Assembly (NCBI RefSeq): GCF_000024265.1
Contig: NC_013204.1
Coordinates: 2,670,501 to 2,734,500, forward strand
Source of the DNA: Eggerthella lenta DSM 2243
GTDB taxonomy: Bacteria; Actinomycetota; Coriobacteriia; Coriobacteriales; Eggerthellaceae
DNA length: 64,000 nt
Reading direction: 5' to 3'
Within the stretch, counting starts at the first letter, position 1. Each line of letters starts with the position of its first letter. Shown here piece by piece: positions 8,435-16,512 of the stretch. Below the pieces are notes generated by a model. That model was given only the letters and a program-made list of their open reading frames with translations, did no database searches and was not told the origin of the DNA. Both the position numbers and the translations under genes were made by a program.

Positions 8435-11221
8435 TCAGATAGCCTCTTCAGATCCTTCGTCGTGCTCAGCAATGCAACGTTCCAACATTCTCTCGATTGC
8501 GCCCACGTCGTACTCCCTTCCCCTGCTGTCAGTTGGCAGTCTGAGCAACGGAAGCCCGCACCGCTCGAGAACCGCATCCTTCATCCGATCCCGCTCGTAT
8601 TGCTTCGTGCCTTCCTTATGGAACTGCCAAGCATCGACCTCGACGGCCAACAAGGGACGCTTGTTCATCTCGCGGAAGAAAAGGAAATCCACGTGCGTAC
8701 GCGGGTTCCTCACGTACCTCTCCTCATGCGGCGACAGGACGACCCCGTCACCTACCAGCGTGGACAACCCCACATGGCACCGGAACGACACCTGCGCAAA
8801 ACGGCCCGTTGCGAGCATATCCTCCAAAGCCGCCGCCATGAGGTTCTCGGAATCGTAGCGGGAAACGCGCGGTCGCTTGCCCAAATACCTCGCACGCTCT
8901 TCGGCGTATTCCTTGTACAGCAAGTCGAACACGGACCTGATTTGGCTTTGGACGATCTCGAATCCGTTGTACTCAATATAGCGCGCAAGCTCCTCGATAT
9001 CGTTGTCCTTGCGTCCTCGAAGATTCTGTGATGCGACGACGCGAAGTTTCTTGACCGCACGGGAAACCGCAACGTTCACCATTTGCGGGTCGCCGACGAA
9101 GGATCCAATGGCATCCTCGACGGTGGAGAGCACGATGGCATCGTTCTCGCGCCCTTGGAACTTGTGGACCGTCGCAACCGAAACGCCTTCGGGAACCGCT
9201 TTCTTCAACTCGCACACCTGAGGATTGAACGGCGCTATCACGCCGATATCCCGAACCCCCGAATCGACCAGGTCAGGTATGATTTCGTCGCACACCACGG
9301 AGATCTGACGCATGTTCCTGCGCCCCCGCTCGTGGTTCCCCGACACGGTGCGATGGAAGGAGAGCACGTCGCGCTCCCCCTCGTCCTTCGTCATGATGAC
9401 AAGATCACCGTCGTAGTACATCTTGTTGCAGAAGCCGATTATCTGAGGATGGCAGCGGTAGTGCTCTTTGAGCAAAGTCGGCTGCAATGCAGGCCAAAGG
9501 CAGAGAACCGACGTGAGCATGCTGTGCTTCGCATAGCGGTAGCAATCTGAGACGCGATGCTTGTCGGCAATGCGGTCCGTTTCGTCTGCACGCTCCCTCT
9601 TCACCACGTTGGCGAGCTGCTTATGGTCGCCTACGATGACCGCGTTTTTGGCGCATGCAAGAGCCAAGGCTCCAGCTGCCACGCTAATCTGGGAGGCTTC
9701 GTCCATGAGAACGCTGTCGTACCTAAAGCCCGGACCGAGGGAGGTCGTGATCGAGTGCGTCGTGCTCAACACCACCGGATACTCTTTCGCGAACGCCACC
9801 GATCTGCTCCAGAGGCCCCTCAACTCGAACGTCCTACGATCCCGATTCGCCGAGTAACGTTTTGCAAGCTGGGCTTTGAACGCCCGCATGGACTTCTCCT
9901 CGATAGTCGCCATGTTCGCCTCGAAGTCGTACGACCTTTCCTTGAGGAGGCGAGCCTCATCCCTCAACTCCCTTAGCTTCGCACGATAGAACGCGTCTTG
10001 CAGCAATGGCACGACGAGGAAGTCGTCACGTTTGACCGCATCAAGGTAGAACCCGCCGAAGAAAGCCCTGATGTAGGCGCGGTACAGAAAACCAACGGAA
10101 CGACCCTCCTCGACGCGCTGACCCTCCCTAACCCAAAAACGCAGGATGTTTCGAGAAGCCCGTCCGAAGCGCGGATCATGCTGCTCGACGGTTCCTGTGC
10201 CAAGGCTCTCGGCATAGGCCTTGAAGTATCCGTATTCTCTTTCGTACGCGTCTATCGATGCGTCGATTTCGGCGAGACGCTCACGATCTTTAAAAGCTCG
10301 TCCCAATCCGCCCACCAACTCGCTCACCTCGGCGAGAAGCCTTTCACGATCCTCCGAAGCCATATCCCAGGCTTCGAGAGAATCTGGATAGGTCGGTTGG
10401 TTCCCGAAGAACTTCTCCTTGGTTTCGCCCCTCCCCAGTAGCGCGCAGACGAAATCCAAATCGTTCCGGCCCAACTTGTCCACAACGTTCTCTACGGCTG
10501 ACACGTTGTTCGACACGACGGCCGTGGTTCTGTCCTGCATTATGTTGTTGGCGATGATGTTGAGAATGGTCTGGGTCTTCCCCGTTCCGGGAGGCCCCTG
10601 CACAACACTGAGCCTATCGGAAAAAGCTCGCTCGACGGCCTTCTTCTGGCTCGCATTGAGGCCAAAGGGATAGATGAGCGGCGCGGGATCGTCCTGCTGG
10701 GATCCAAGACATTCACCCGATAGGTAGCATGAGAGCACCGTTCCACTCGCGACCGCCCCGATGCCGTCGTAGCGCTCTTCCAAAATGGGCCTTTCCGTAC
10801 GCTCGTTCAGAAGCTCGTCAGTGGATGCTAAGGCCCGCAGATAAGCAAATACATTTTTCGGACGAGGATCCTCAAGCATGTTCTCTTCGAGGGACACCTC
10901 GCCGATTCTGTACCTTTTACAGCTGCCATTCGAGAAGCGGACGGCCACATGGGCGTCGTAAACCGCTATGCGTTCCACATTGTCGAACGACCTGCCGCCC
11001 CTCCTGACAACCGTCCGACACGGATCAAGCGTTTCTTTCGGATGCTCCTCCATCACGCGAGTCACCCCATACGGATAGGCCTTCTCCCCCTTTTTGTGCC
11101 TGATCCAGCATCGATTCCCTGCTCGTTCGAACTCGTACACGTCGGCAGGTTCGGCTCCGAAAGGGACCGAACCGTTTTCCCTTATGAAAAACAACTGCTC
11201 GACGGGATCCGCTAGCTCCAT
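8435..11221 (-). CDS. Superfamily 1 DNA/RNA helicase with C-terminal DUF2726-like nuclease domain
   Basis: A 928-residue protein. After about 180 N-terminal residues comes an Upf1/UvrD-type SF1 helicase: Walker A VVQGPPGTGKTQTI, a long alpha-helical insertion, Walker B VLMDEASQIS, motif III VGDHKQL, and the C-terminal motifs TVHKFQGRENDAIVLS and NVAVSRAVKKL. The last 150 or so residues resemble DUF2726 (DFLFFREMNKRPLLAVEVDA, then ERDRMKDAVLERCGLPLLRL), a restriction-endonuclease-like fold. The ATG at 11221 has GGAGGT upstream and overlaps the DUF3307 gene by 10 bp. Lower GC than surroundings. Helicase-nuclease proteins of this type are frequent in defence and mobile regions; the exact role is unknown. 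Confidence 0.88.
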   Translation of the reverse strand: MELADPVEQLFFIRENGSVPFGAEPADVYEFERAGNRCWIRHKKGEKAYPYGVTRVMEEHPKETLDPCRTVVRRGGRSFDNVERIAVYDAHVAVRFSNGSCKRYRIGEVSLEENMLEDPRPKNVFAYLRALASTDELLNERTERPILEERYDGIGAVASGTVLSCYLSGECLGSQQDDPAPLIYPFGLNASQKKAVERAFSDRLSVVQGPPGTGKTQTILNIIANNIMQDRTTAVVSNNVSAVENVVDKLGRNDLDFVCALLGRGETKEKFFGNQPTYPDSLEAWDMASEDRERLLAEVSELVGGLGRAFKDRERLAEIDASIDAYEREYGYFKAYAESLGTGTVEQHDPRFGRASRNILRFWVREGQRVEEGRSVGFLYRAYIRAFFGGFYLDAVKRDDFLVVPLLQDAFYRAKLRELRDEARLLKERSYDFEANMATIEEKSMRAFKAQLAKRYSANRDRRTFELRGLWSRSVAFAKEYPVVLSTTHSITTSLGPGFRYDSVLMDEASQISVAAGALALACAKNAVIVGDHKQLANVVKRERADETDRIADKHRVSDCYRYAKHSMLTSVLCLWPALQPTLLKEHYRCHPQIIGFCNKMYYDGDLVIMTKDEGERDVLSFHRTVSGNHERGRRNMRQISVVCDEIIPDLVDSGVRDIGVIAPFNPQVCELKKAVPEGVSVATVHKFQGRENDAIVLSTVEDAIGSFVGDPQMVNVAVSRAVKKLRVVASQNLRGRKDNDIEELARYIEYNGFEIVQSQIRSVFDLLYKEYAEERARYLGKRPRVSRYDSENLMAAALEDMLATGRFAQVSFRCHVGLSTLVGDGVVLSPHEERYVRNPRTHVDFLFFREMNKRPLLAVEVDAWQFHKEGTKQYERDRMKDAVLERCGLPLLRLPTDSRGREYDVGAIERMLERCIAEHDEGSEEAI

Positions 11222-11976
11222 GCGACCACCTCCAGGATAGTCAACGACACGAGGATGGCCAACGCCGTGCTTGCAAGGGTACCGACGAGGTAGCACTCGG
11301 CGAACTCCTTGTCATCGAGCATTTTGAAACGAGCGATGCTCTTGGCCGTCAACACGAAGGCGATCGCGCCGAACTGGCCGCAGAGCGCGAGCACGGAGAT
11401 GATGGTTCGCTCAAGCATGCCTATCCAGCGTCCCGCCCGCAGCTCTTCGACCGTGCTCTCGCCATCATGCATCGCATCAGCACCCTCAATCCTCACCGAT
11501 TCGAGCAGGAGGCGAACGAAAATCGCCCCCGGACGCCAGATGATCAGCAGCACCAGGCCCGTCGCCAAAGCCGTCGCAGCGGACGGCGGACTCATGACGC
11601 CGGCAAGAACCCCGACGACGCCGATCGCCGGCGAGCCGCCGCAGAACGCCGCGACCACCGCTGCGCACAATAATATGTGAAGCGTCTGATCGATCACGAA
11701 AACGACAAGCGATGATCCGGCTCGTTTCTCGAGTCGCGCCTTGCCGAAATCTATCAGCGCATGCGAAAGCGACAAGGCGAGCCAAACGGGAACGATGCTA
11801 TCGAGCGGGAGCGTTAAGGAAACGAAAAGCGCCATGCACAGCGCATAGTACCCGCAATGCAAAGCGAGCAGGGTCCCGCTTTCGCCCTTGCCTCGAGCGA
11901 CGCGGTTCGTCTGTAGATAGAAATCGGCGATGACGTGCCCTGTCAGCACGAGCACCAAAGCGAATCCCAGCGTCAT
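11212..11976 (-). CDS. DUF3307 membrane protein
   Basis: A 254-residue integral membrane protein. Its N-terminus (TGHVIADFYLQTNRVARGK, then LALHCGYYALCMALF and HALIDFGKARLEK) is the DUF3307 signature, with polar His, Asp and Gln residues inside hydrophobic helices. About six or seven helices are predicted by eye. The ATG at 11976 lies 8 bp after the satD stop codon, and the 3' end overlaps the helicase gene, so the three genes form one transcript. DUF3307 genes often sit next to satD-like genes; no biochemical function is established. Confidence 0.85.
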   Translation of the reverse strand: MTLGFALVLVLTGHVIADFYLQTNRVARGKGESGTLLALHCGYYALCMALFVSLTLPLDSIVPVWLALSLSHALIDFGKARLEKRAGSSLVVFVIDQTLHILLCAAVVAAFCGGSPAIGVVGVLAGVMSPPSAATALATGLVLLIIWRPGAIFVRLLLESVRIEGADAMHDGESTVEELRAGRWIGMLERTIISVLALCGQFGAIAFVLTAKSIARFKMLDDKEFAECYLVGTLASTALAILVSLTILEVVAWS

Positions 11977-11983
11977 AGAGCAC

Positions 11984-12856
11984 TCACCGCCCAAACTCAC
12001 GCATCGAGCAATAAGAGAACAAGGCTGCGGCGTTGCGCTCTTCGGCGACGCATCCCTGAGCGAGAAGGCGGTCGATCCCCTGACGCGACATACCGGAGCG
12101 TTGGGAAAGCGCATACGAAGCACCCACGAGATCCCCTTCGAGGTAGTGAAACGAACTGGCACGCTGTCCGACCTCGAGTCTCACCGGCTCCCAAAAGCTG
12201 TCCGCTCCGTCGTCAAGGGACGATAGCAAGCCCTTGAACAGATCCGATCCAGCCCGACGACGCGAAGCGCCGACCATACGGAGCTCTAGCAGATTTTTGC
12301 GTCGTGTTTTCAAGTTGTCCGAAAACATGTCACAACCCCAAGCGGCCAGCACCGGATAGAAGAACTCGACCGCAAGCGCCATGTCGTTTTGAGTCGCCGT
12401 CCTCATTTTGCCAATGCTCAGCGAGTGATCCATAAGGGTGGTCAGCACCTCGTCTGGAAGCCCCTCCGAGCGGAGAACAAGATCGAAGCGCCTCCTCTTC
12501 TGAGCCTCGAGGATAGCGGAGCGTGCATAATGGTAGGCTTCGCCGTCCTGGCTTGTGGACGCTCCTTCTTCAAGGCGCACGTCCCACGTCCCAACGCCCA
12601 AGCCGCCCCGAAGCACTCCAGGGCCAAGCAGGAAGCATAGAAAGCGATAGTAAAGGAAAGCTGTCGCAGGTTCTCGGAAAAGTCCTTGGACTTCGTCGCC
12701 TGCGCTGAAAACAACTTCCTTCTCGATGCCCTCCTTGAAGAGCTCGTTGGCGAAAAGAAGTGATTCGTTTGTCAGGTCCTGCAAATACCCACGTTCTTCC
12801 GCTCGGTACTTGCGAGATCCCTTGATGTCCGCAATGAGCGCCACATAGTACTGCAT
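11984..12856 (-). CDS. SatD-family protein
   Basis: A 290-residue cytoplasmic protein whose start, MQYYVALIADIKGSRKY, is the SatD-family hallmark. Two further segments, VVFSAGDEVQGLF (near residue 50) and VLRGGLGVGTWDVR (near 82), give a DI..S / GDE..GLF / GGLGVG pattern that recalls class III nucleotidyl-cyclase or GGDEF folds; this resemblance is an observation, not proof. The C-terminus (ALSQRSGMSRQGIDRLLAQG) looks like a helix-turn-helix. Good ribosome-binding site AGGAGG. First gene of an operon with DUF3307 and the helicase, driven by a promoter with three operators. SatD takes its name from the streptococcal secretion and acid tolerance operon. Confidence 0.85.
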   Translation of the reverse strand: MQYYVALIADIKGSRKYRAEERGYLQDLTNESLLFANELFKEGIEKEVVFSAGDEVQGLFREPATAFLYYRFLCFLLGPGVLRGGLGVGTWDVRLEEGASTSQDGEAYHYARSAILEAQKRRRFDLVLRSEGLPDEVLTTLMDHSLSIGKMRTATQNDMALAVEFFYPVLAAWGCDMFSDNLKTRRKNLLELRMVGASRRRAGSDLFKGLLSSLDDGADSFWEPVRLEVGQRASSFHYLEGDLVGASYALSQRSGMSRQGIDRLLAQGCVAEERNAAALFSYCSMREFGR

Positions 12857-12897
12857 GAATCCCTCCTTGGCACGGAAGCTGTTTGCCAGAGGCTCTT

Positions 12898-12926
12898 ACT
12901 ATAGCAACAGAATATATTGCTTTCAA
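12898..12926 (-). promoter_or_regulatory. Promoter of the satD operon
   Basis: Minus-strand -35 TTGAAA (12921-12926), exact 17-bp spacer and -10 TATAGT (12898-12903), about 45 bp before the satD start. Operator copy 1 (12903-12921) fills the spacer, so a bound protein would block RNA polymerase. Confidence 0.8.
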
Positions 12927-12979
12927 GAATAAGCAACGTTTTTTATTGCTAACCTTCATTAGCAATAAAAAACGTTGCT
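12903..12979. repeat. Three 19-bp palindromic operators spaced 29 bp apart
   Basis: AGCAA-N9-TTGCT occurs at 12903-12921, 12932-12950 and 12961-12979, start-to-start spacing exactly 29 bp. Copy 3 is the exact reverse complement of copy 2, so together they form a perfect inverted repeat with 21-bp arms (12932-12952 and 12959-12979). Copy 1 keeps the ends AGCAAC and ATTGCT. The regular array at the promoter suggests cooperative repressor binding. Confidence 0.8.
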
Positions 12980-13094
12980 ATGATAAGCTGCTCCTGCCGG
13001 ATGTCTTCCGGACATGCGCGGCACCAATCTCGCCTACCGCCCGCAATAGCGGTACACTTTCCCAACCCTATCACCTTCGAGAAAGGAATTCCCT

Positions 13095-14072
13095 GTGAAG
13101 ACGCTTGCCAAGATCAGCGACTTCGCGGGAAAGTACATGGCGATCATCGCACTCGCCGTTGCGATGATCGCCTTGGTCTTTCCCGCCGTGTCCGCCGTCG
13201 TGAAGACCAGCTACGTGAACATCCTGCTGGGCGTCGTGATGTTCGGCATGGGCATGACCCTCAAGCTGGCCGACTTCAAGGTGGTGTTCACGAAGCCGAA
13301 AGCCGTCATCGTGGGCATCCTGGCGCAGTTCGTCATCATGCCGGTGCTGGCGTTCCTGCTGACGATGGTGTTCCAGCTGCCGCCCGAGCTGGCCGTAGGC
13401 GTGATCCTCGTAGGCTCGTGCCCCGGCGGCACCAGCTCCAACGTCATGACGTATCTGGCGAAAGGCGACGTGGCGCTGTCGGTGGGCATGACCGCGTGCA
13501 CCACCATCATGGCGCCTATCGTCACGCCGCTGCTCGTTCTGCTGTTCGCCGGCCAGACCGTGGACGTGAACGTGGTCGATATGTTCCTGTCCATCGTGCA
13601 GGTGGTGCTCGTGCCCATCGCGCTGGGCTTTCTCATCAACTACTTCTTCGAGAAGGCGGCTCGGGCCGCGTCGGCCGTTCTGCCGCTCGTGTCGGTGGTC
13701 GGCATCTCGCTCATCATCATGGCCGTGGTGGCCGCCAACCAGGCGAAGCTGCTGACGGTGGGGCCGCTCGTCATCGCCGTGGTGATGCTGCACAACCTGC
13801 TTGGTTACGCGCTGGGATACCTGACCGGGCGGGCGCTGCGCCTGTCGAAGGCCCAGATGCGCACGCTGTCCATCGAGGTGGGCATGCAGAACTCCGGCTT
13901 GGCCACCTCGCTCGCCACGGTGCACTTCGCAGCCATGCCGCTGGCCGCGGTGCCCGGTGCCGTGTTCAGCGTGTGGCACAACATCTCCGGCGCAGCGTAC
14001 GCGAACATTCTCGCCCGCTCGGCCGGCAAAGACGCCGTCGAGGCGGACGAGGTTGAACAGGCTGCTGCGTAA
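13095..14072 (+). CDS. Bile acid:sodium symporter (BASS) family transporter
   Basis: A 325-residue protein with nine or ten hydrophobic helices and the BASS family signatures GMGMTLKLADFK (near 50), VGVILVGSCPGGTSSNVMTYLAKGD (near 100-125, the crossover region) and EVGMQNSGLATSLA (near 255). The family imports organic anions with sodium; bacterial members include pantoate/2-keto acid carriers and bile-acid transporters, and the substrate here is not decided. The start is a GTG at 13095 with GAAAGGA upstream. It is transcribed divergently from the satD operon and stands alone. Confidence 0.88.
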   Translation: MKTLAKISDFAGKYMAIIALAVAMIALVFPAVSAVVKTSYVNILLGVVMFGMGMTLKLADFKVVFTKPKAVIVGILAQFVIMPVLAFLLTMVFQLPPELAVGVILVGSCPGGTSSNVMTYLAKGDVALSVGMTACTTIMAPIVTPLLVLLFAGQTVDVNVVDMFLSIVQVVLVPIALGFLINYFFEKAARAASAVLPLVSVVGISLIIMAVVAANQAKLLTVGPLVIAVVMLHNLLGYALGYLTGRALRLSKAQMRTLSIEVGMQNSGLATSLATVHFAAMPLAAVPGAVFSVWHNISGAAYANILARSAGKDAVEADEVEQAAA

Positions 14073-14278
14073 CGAGCACACGTTGCCGCGGGAAGGCCCG
14101 CGCGAAGCACACGAACGAAGCCTGCCGGCTTAGCGCATGGGGCGCAGGCCACTCGCTCCTCCGCCCGAACCACGCGTCACGAAATCGGCGTTTGGTGCCG
14201 GGGCGCCGCTGGCGTACAATCGAATCCAACATGAAAAGCATCGCGCGGCGAACGCACGCCCGACGGAAAGAGGACATA

Positions 14279-15079
14279 ATGGCGGACACCACAAGTAGCA
14301 TCGAGCTCGGCTTCATCGGGTTCGGCAACATGGCCCAGGCGATGGCGCAGGGCCTCGTGGACTCGGGCGCGCTCTCGGGCGAGCACATCCACGCGTGCGC
14401 GGGACGCTTCGACAAACTGCAAGCCACGGCCGAGAAGCTCGGCGTGAACGCCTACCGCGAGGCGGCCGAGGTGGTGGAGGCCAGCGACTTCGTCGTCCTG
14501 GCGGTGAAGCCCTACCTCATCGAGCAGGTGGTGGAGCCGGTGCGCGAACTGCTTGCCGACAAAGCCGTGATCTCGGTAGCCGCCGGGCGCGACTTCGCGT
14601 TCTACGAGGGCGTCCTCGCCCCGAACAGCCGCCACCTCAGCACCATCCCCAACACGCCCATCGCCGTGGGCACGGGCGTGATCGCCTGCGAGCAGCGCCA
14701 CTCGCTCACCGACGAGGAGCTGGAAGCGTTCGAGAACCTGTTCGGCCGGATCGCACTCATCGAGTGGGTCGACGGCAAGCTGCTTTCCACGGCCAGCTCC
14801 ATCGCCGGCTGCGGCCCCGCGTTCGCCGCGATGTTCCTGGAATCGCTCGGCGACGCCGGCGTGAAGCACGGCCTGCCGCGCGCCACCGCCTACCGCCTCG
14901 CGGCGCAGATGATGATGGGCACCGCCAAGCTTCATCTGGAAACCGGCACGCATCCCGGCGCGATGAAGGACGCCGTGTGCTCGCCGGGCGGCACCACCAT
15001 CAAGGGCGTGGCCGCGCTCGAGAAGGACGGCTTCCGCGGATGCGTGATCGACGCCATCGACGCTATCGAAGGCGAGTAG
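14279..15079 (+). CDS. proC: Pyrroline-5-carboxylate reductase
   Basis: A 266-residue enzyme that reduces 1-pyrroline-5-carboxylate to L-proline with NAD(P)H. The Rossmann motif GFIGFGNMAQAMA starts at residue 10. The C-terminal dimerisation domain has the family signature covering TASSIAGCGPAF and the helix after it (GLPRATAYRLA), ending with SPGGTTIKGV. The ATG at 14279 has AAAGAGGA upstream; a longer upstream frame lacks conservation. Single gene, convergent with cysK, with two strong hairpins between them. Confidence 0.95.
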   Translation: MADTTSSIELGFIGFGNMAQAMAQGLVDSGALSGEHIHACAGRFDKLQATAEKLGVNAYREAAEVVEASDFVVLAVKPYLIEQVVEPVRELLADKAVISVAAGRDFAFYEGVLAPNSRHLSTIPNTPIAVGTGVIACEQRHSLTDEELEAFENLFGRIALIEWVDGKLLSTASSIAGCGPAFAAMFLESLGDAGVKHGLPRATAYRLAAQMMMGTAKLHLETGTHPGAMKDAVCSPGGTTIKGVAALEKDGFRGCVIDAIDAIEGE

Positions 15080-15118
15080 TCTCTAGGCGCGTCGCGCAGC
15101 AGAACCGCCTCCTCAAAA

Positions 15119-15176
15119 CGCTGTCGCCCGAAACGGACGGTTTTTCGCGAAAAACCGTCCGTTTCGGGCGACAGCG
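15119..15176. repeat. Continuous 58-bp perfect palindrome
   Basis: Bases 15119-15147 are the exact reverse complement of 15148-15176, with no spacer, centred on CGCG. On either strand it would form a 27- to 28-bp perfect RNA stem with almost no loop. It lies between the convergent proC and cysK genes. It may help termination, but is far longer than a normal terminator. Confidence 0.85.
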
Positions 15177-15189
15177 GGCTCTCACGACG

Positions 15190-15217
15190 AAGGGGCCTGC
15201 CGCGGGGCAGGCCCCTT
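15190..15217. terminator. Bidirectional terminator between proC and cysK
   Basis: Perfect 12-bp GC-rich stem (15190-15201 / 15206-15217) with loop GCGG, 15 bp after the cysK stop. The outer AA/TT pairs give short tails in both directions. Confidence 0.7.
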
Positions 15218-15231
15218 CGCGTCGCGGCTCC

Positions 15232-16161
15232 CTAGAATCCGAACATCGCCGTCGTCAGGTAGCGCTCGCCCGTGTCGGGGAGGATGACGACGATGGTCTT
15301 GCCCTTGTTCTCAGGACGGCGCGCCAGCTGGGTGGCGGCGGCCACGGCCGCGCCCGACGAGATGCCCACGAGCAGGCCCTCCTTCGCCGCCAGCTCGCGA
15401 CCCACCGCGAACGCGTCCTCGTCGGCGACGGCGATCACCTCGTCGTACACCGCGGTGTCCAGCGTGTCGGGCACGAAGCCCGCGCCGATGCCCTGGATCT
15501 TGTGCGCGCCCGCGCGCCCCTCGGACAGCACCGGCGACGCGGCCGGCTCCACAGCCACCACCTGCACGTCGGGGTTCATGCGCTTGAGGTACGCGCCGGC
15601 GCCGCTCACCGTGCCGCCCGTGCCCACGCCCGCCACGAAGATGTCCACGTCGCCGCCCGTAGCCTCCCAGATCTCGGGGCCCGTAGTGGCTTCGTGGACA
15701 GCCGGGTTCGCCGGGTTCGTGAACTGCCCCACGATGAACGAGTTGGGAATCTCAGCCGCCAGCTCTTCGGCACGCGCAATGGCACCCTTCATGCCCAGCG
15801 CGCCGTCGGTGAGCACCAGCTCGGCGCCGTAGGCCTTCATGAGATTGCGGCGCTCGACGGACATCGTCTCGGGCATGGCGATGATCAGGCGCATGCCGCG
15901 TGCAGCGGCGATGGCGGCCAAGCCGATGCCGGTGTTGCCCGACGTGGGCTCGATGAGCACGGTGTCGGCGTCTATCTTGCCGGACGCCAGCGCGTCGTCG
16001 ATCATCGCCTTCGCGACGCGGTCTTTGACGGAGCCGGCCGGATTGAACGACTCCACCTTGCCCACGATGACGGCTTCCAGGTTGTTGTTCTTCTCGTAGT
16101 TCGTCAGCTCCACGAGCGGCGTGCCGCCGATCAGCTCCGATACGCTTTTGTGCACGGTCAT
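15232..16161 (-). CDS. cysK: Cysteine synthase A (O-acetylserine sulfhydrylase)
   Basis: A 309-residue PLP enzyme of the CysK/CBS family that makes L-cysteine from O-acetylserine and sulfide. PLP lysine in NPAGSVKDRVA (near residue 45), substrate loop EPTSGNTGIGLA (near 70), phosphate-binding GVGTGGTVSGAG (near 178), the SAT-interaction-type region ending in GISSGAAVAAA, and a C-terminal LPDTGERYLTT. Full length for CysK. A clear promoter lies 90-118 bp upstream. No serine acetyltransferase gene is in the window. Confidence 0.95.
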   Translation of the reverse strand: MTVHKSVSELIGGTPLVELTNYEKNNNLEAVIVGKVESFNPAGSVKDRVAKAMIDDALASGKIDADTVLIEPTSGNTGIGLAAIAAARGMRLIIAMPETMSVERRNLMKAYGAELVLTDGALGMKGAIARAEELAAEIPNSFIVGQFTNPANPAVHEATTGPEIWEATGGDVDIFVAGVGTGGTVSGAGAYLKRMNPDVQVVAVEPAASPVLSEGRAGAHKIQGIGAGFVPDTLDTAVYDEVIAVADEDAFAVGRELAAKEGLLVGISSGAAVAAATQLARRPENKGKTIVVILPDTGERYLTTAMFGF

Positions 16162-16250
16162 GATGCGCCTGCTTTCCCGTCTTCCGATCGCGCGCCGCGC
16201 GGGCGCCGACCGATGCCCGCGCGCGGCGGGCTCCCTATGCGTCGCACTAA

Positions 16251-16279
16251 ATCCTACTGTATCACTATGTATTAGTCAA
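16251..16279 (-). promoter_or_regulatory. cysK promoter
   Basis: Minus-strand -35 TTGACT (16274-16279), 17-bp spacer and -10 TAGGAT (16251-16256). The spacer is AT-rich with a weak dyad (ATACA/TGATA), which could be an Rrf2/CymR-type site; that is speculative. Confidence 0.65.
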
Positions 16280-16512
16280 GCAGCTGTCGACGGCATCGAT
16301 CTCGAAGCCTTCCGCATCCAACCGAGGCTTTTCCACCGATCCGCGGTCATTATAGCTCTTCCATTCGATGGAGCCCATCGGGAAGAACAGGAGATCGAGC
16401 CCTCGCAACGCGAGAGCGCAGAACGAGCTTCCCGGATGCAAGGAGATGCCGACGCCACGCTGCTGGCCTCCGAGGTCATCCTGCAAGAAGCGGAGGCAGC
16501 GGGGTTCTGGGG
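16280..16512. other. Intergenic stretch, possible decayed coding remnant
   Basis: Together with the cysK upstream region this leaves about 350 bp without an intact gene. A minus-strand frame ending at 16265 reads FFPMGSIEWKSYNDRG and further protein-like sequence, continuing past the DUF3810 stop, with lower GC than its neighbours. No start codon or ribosome-binding site supports it, so it may be the tail of a lost gene. No family was recognised. Confidence 0.3.

Noticed and set aside
12903-12979. CRISPR-like array (19-bp repeats, 10-bp spacers)
   Set aside because: Spacers are far too short, only three copies, one inverted, no cas genes, and the array overlaps a promoter.
15119-15176. Insertion-sequence terminal repeats
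   Set aside because: No transposase gene and no space between the arms.
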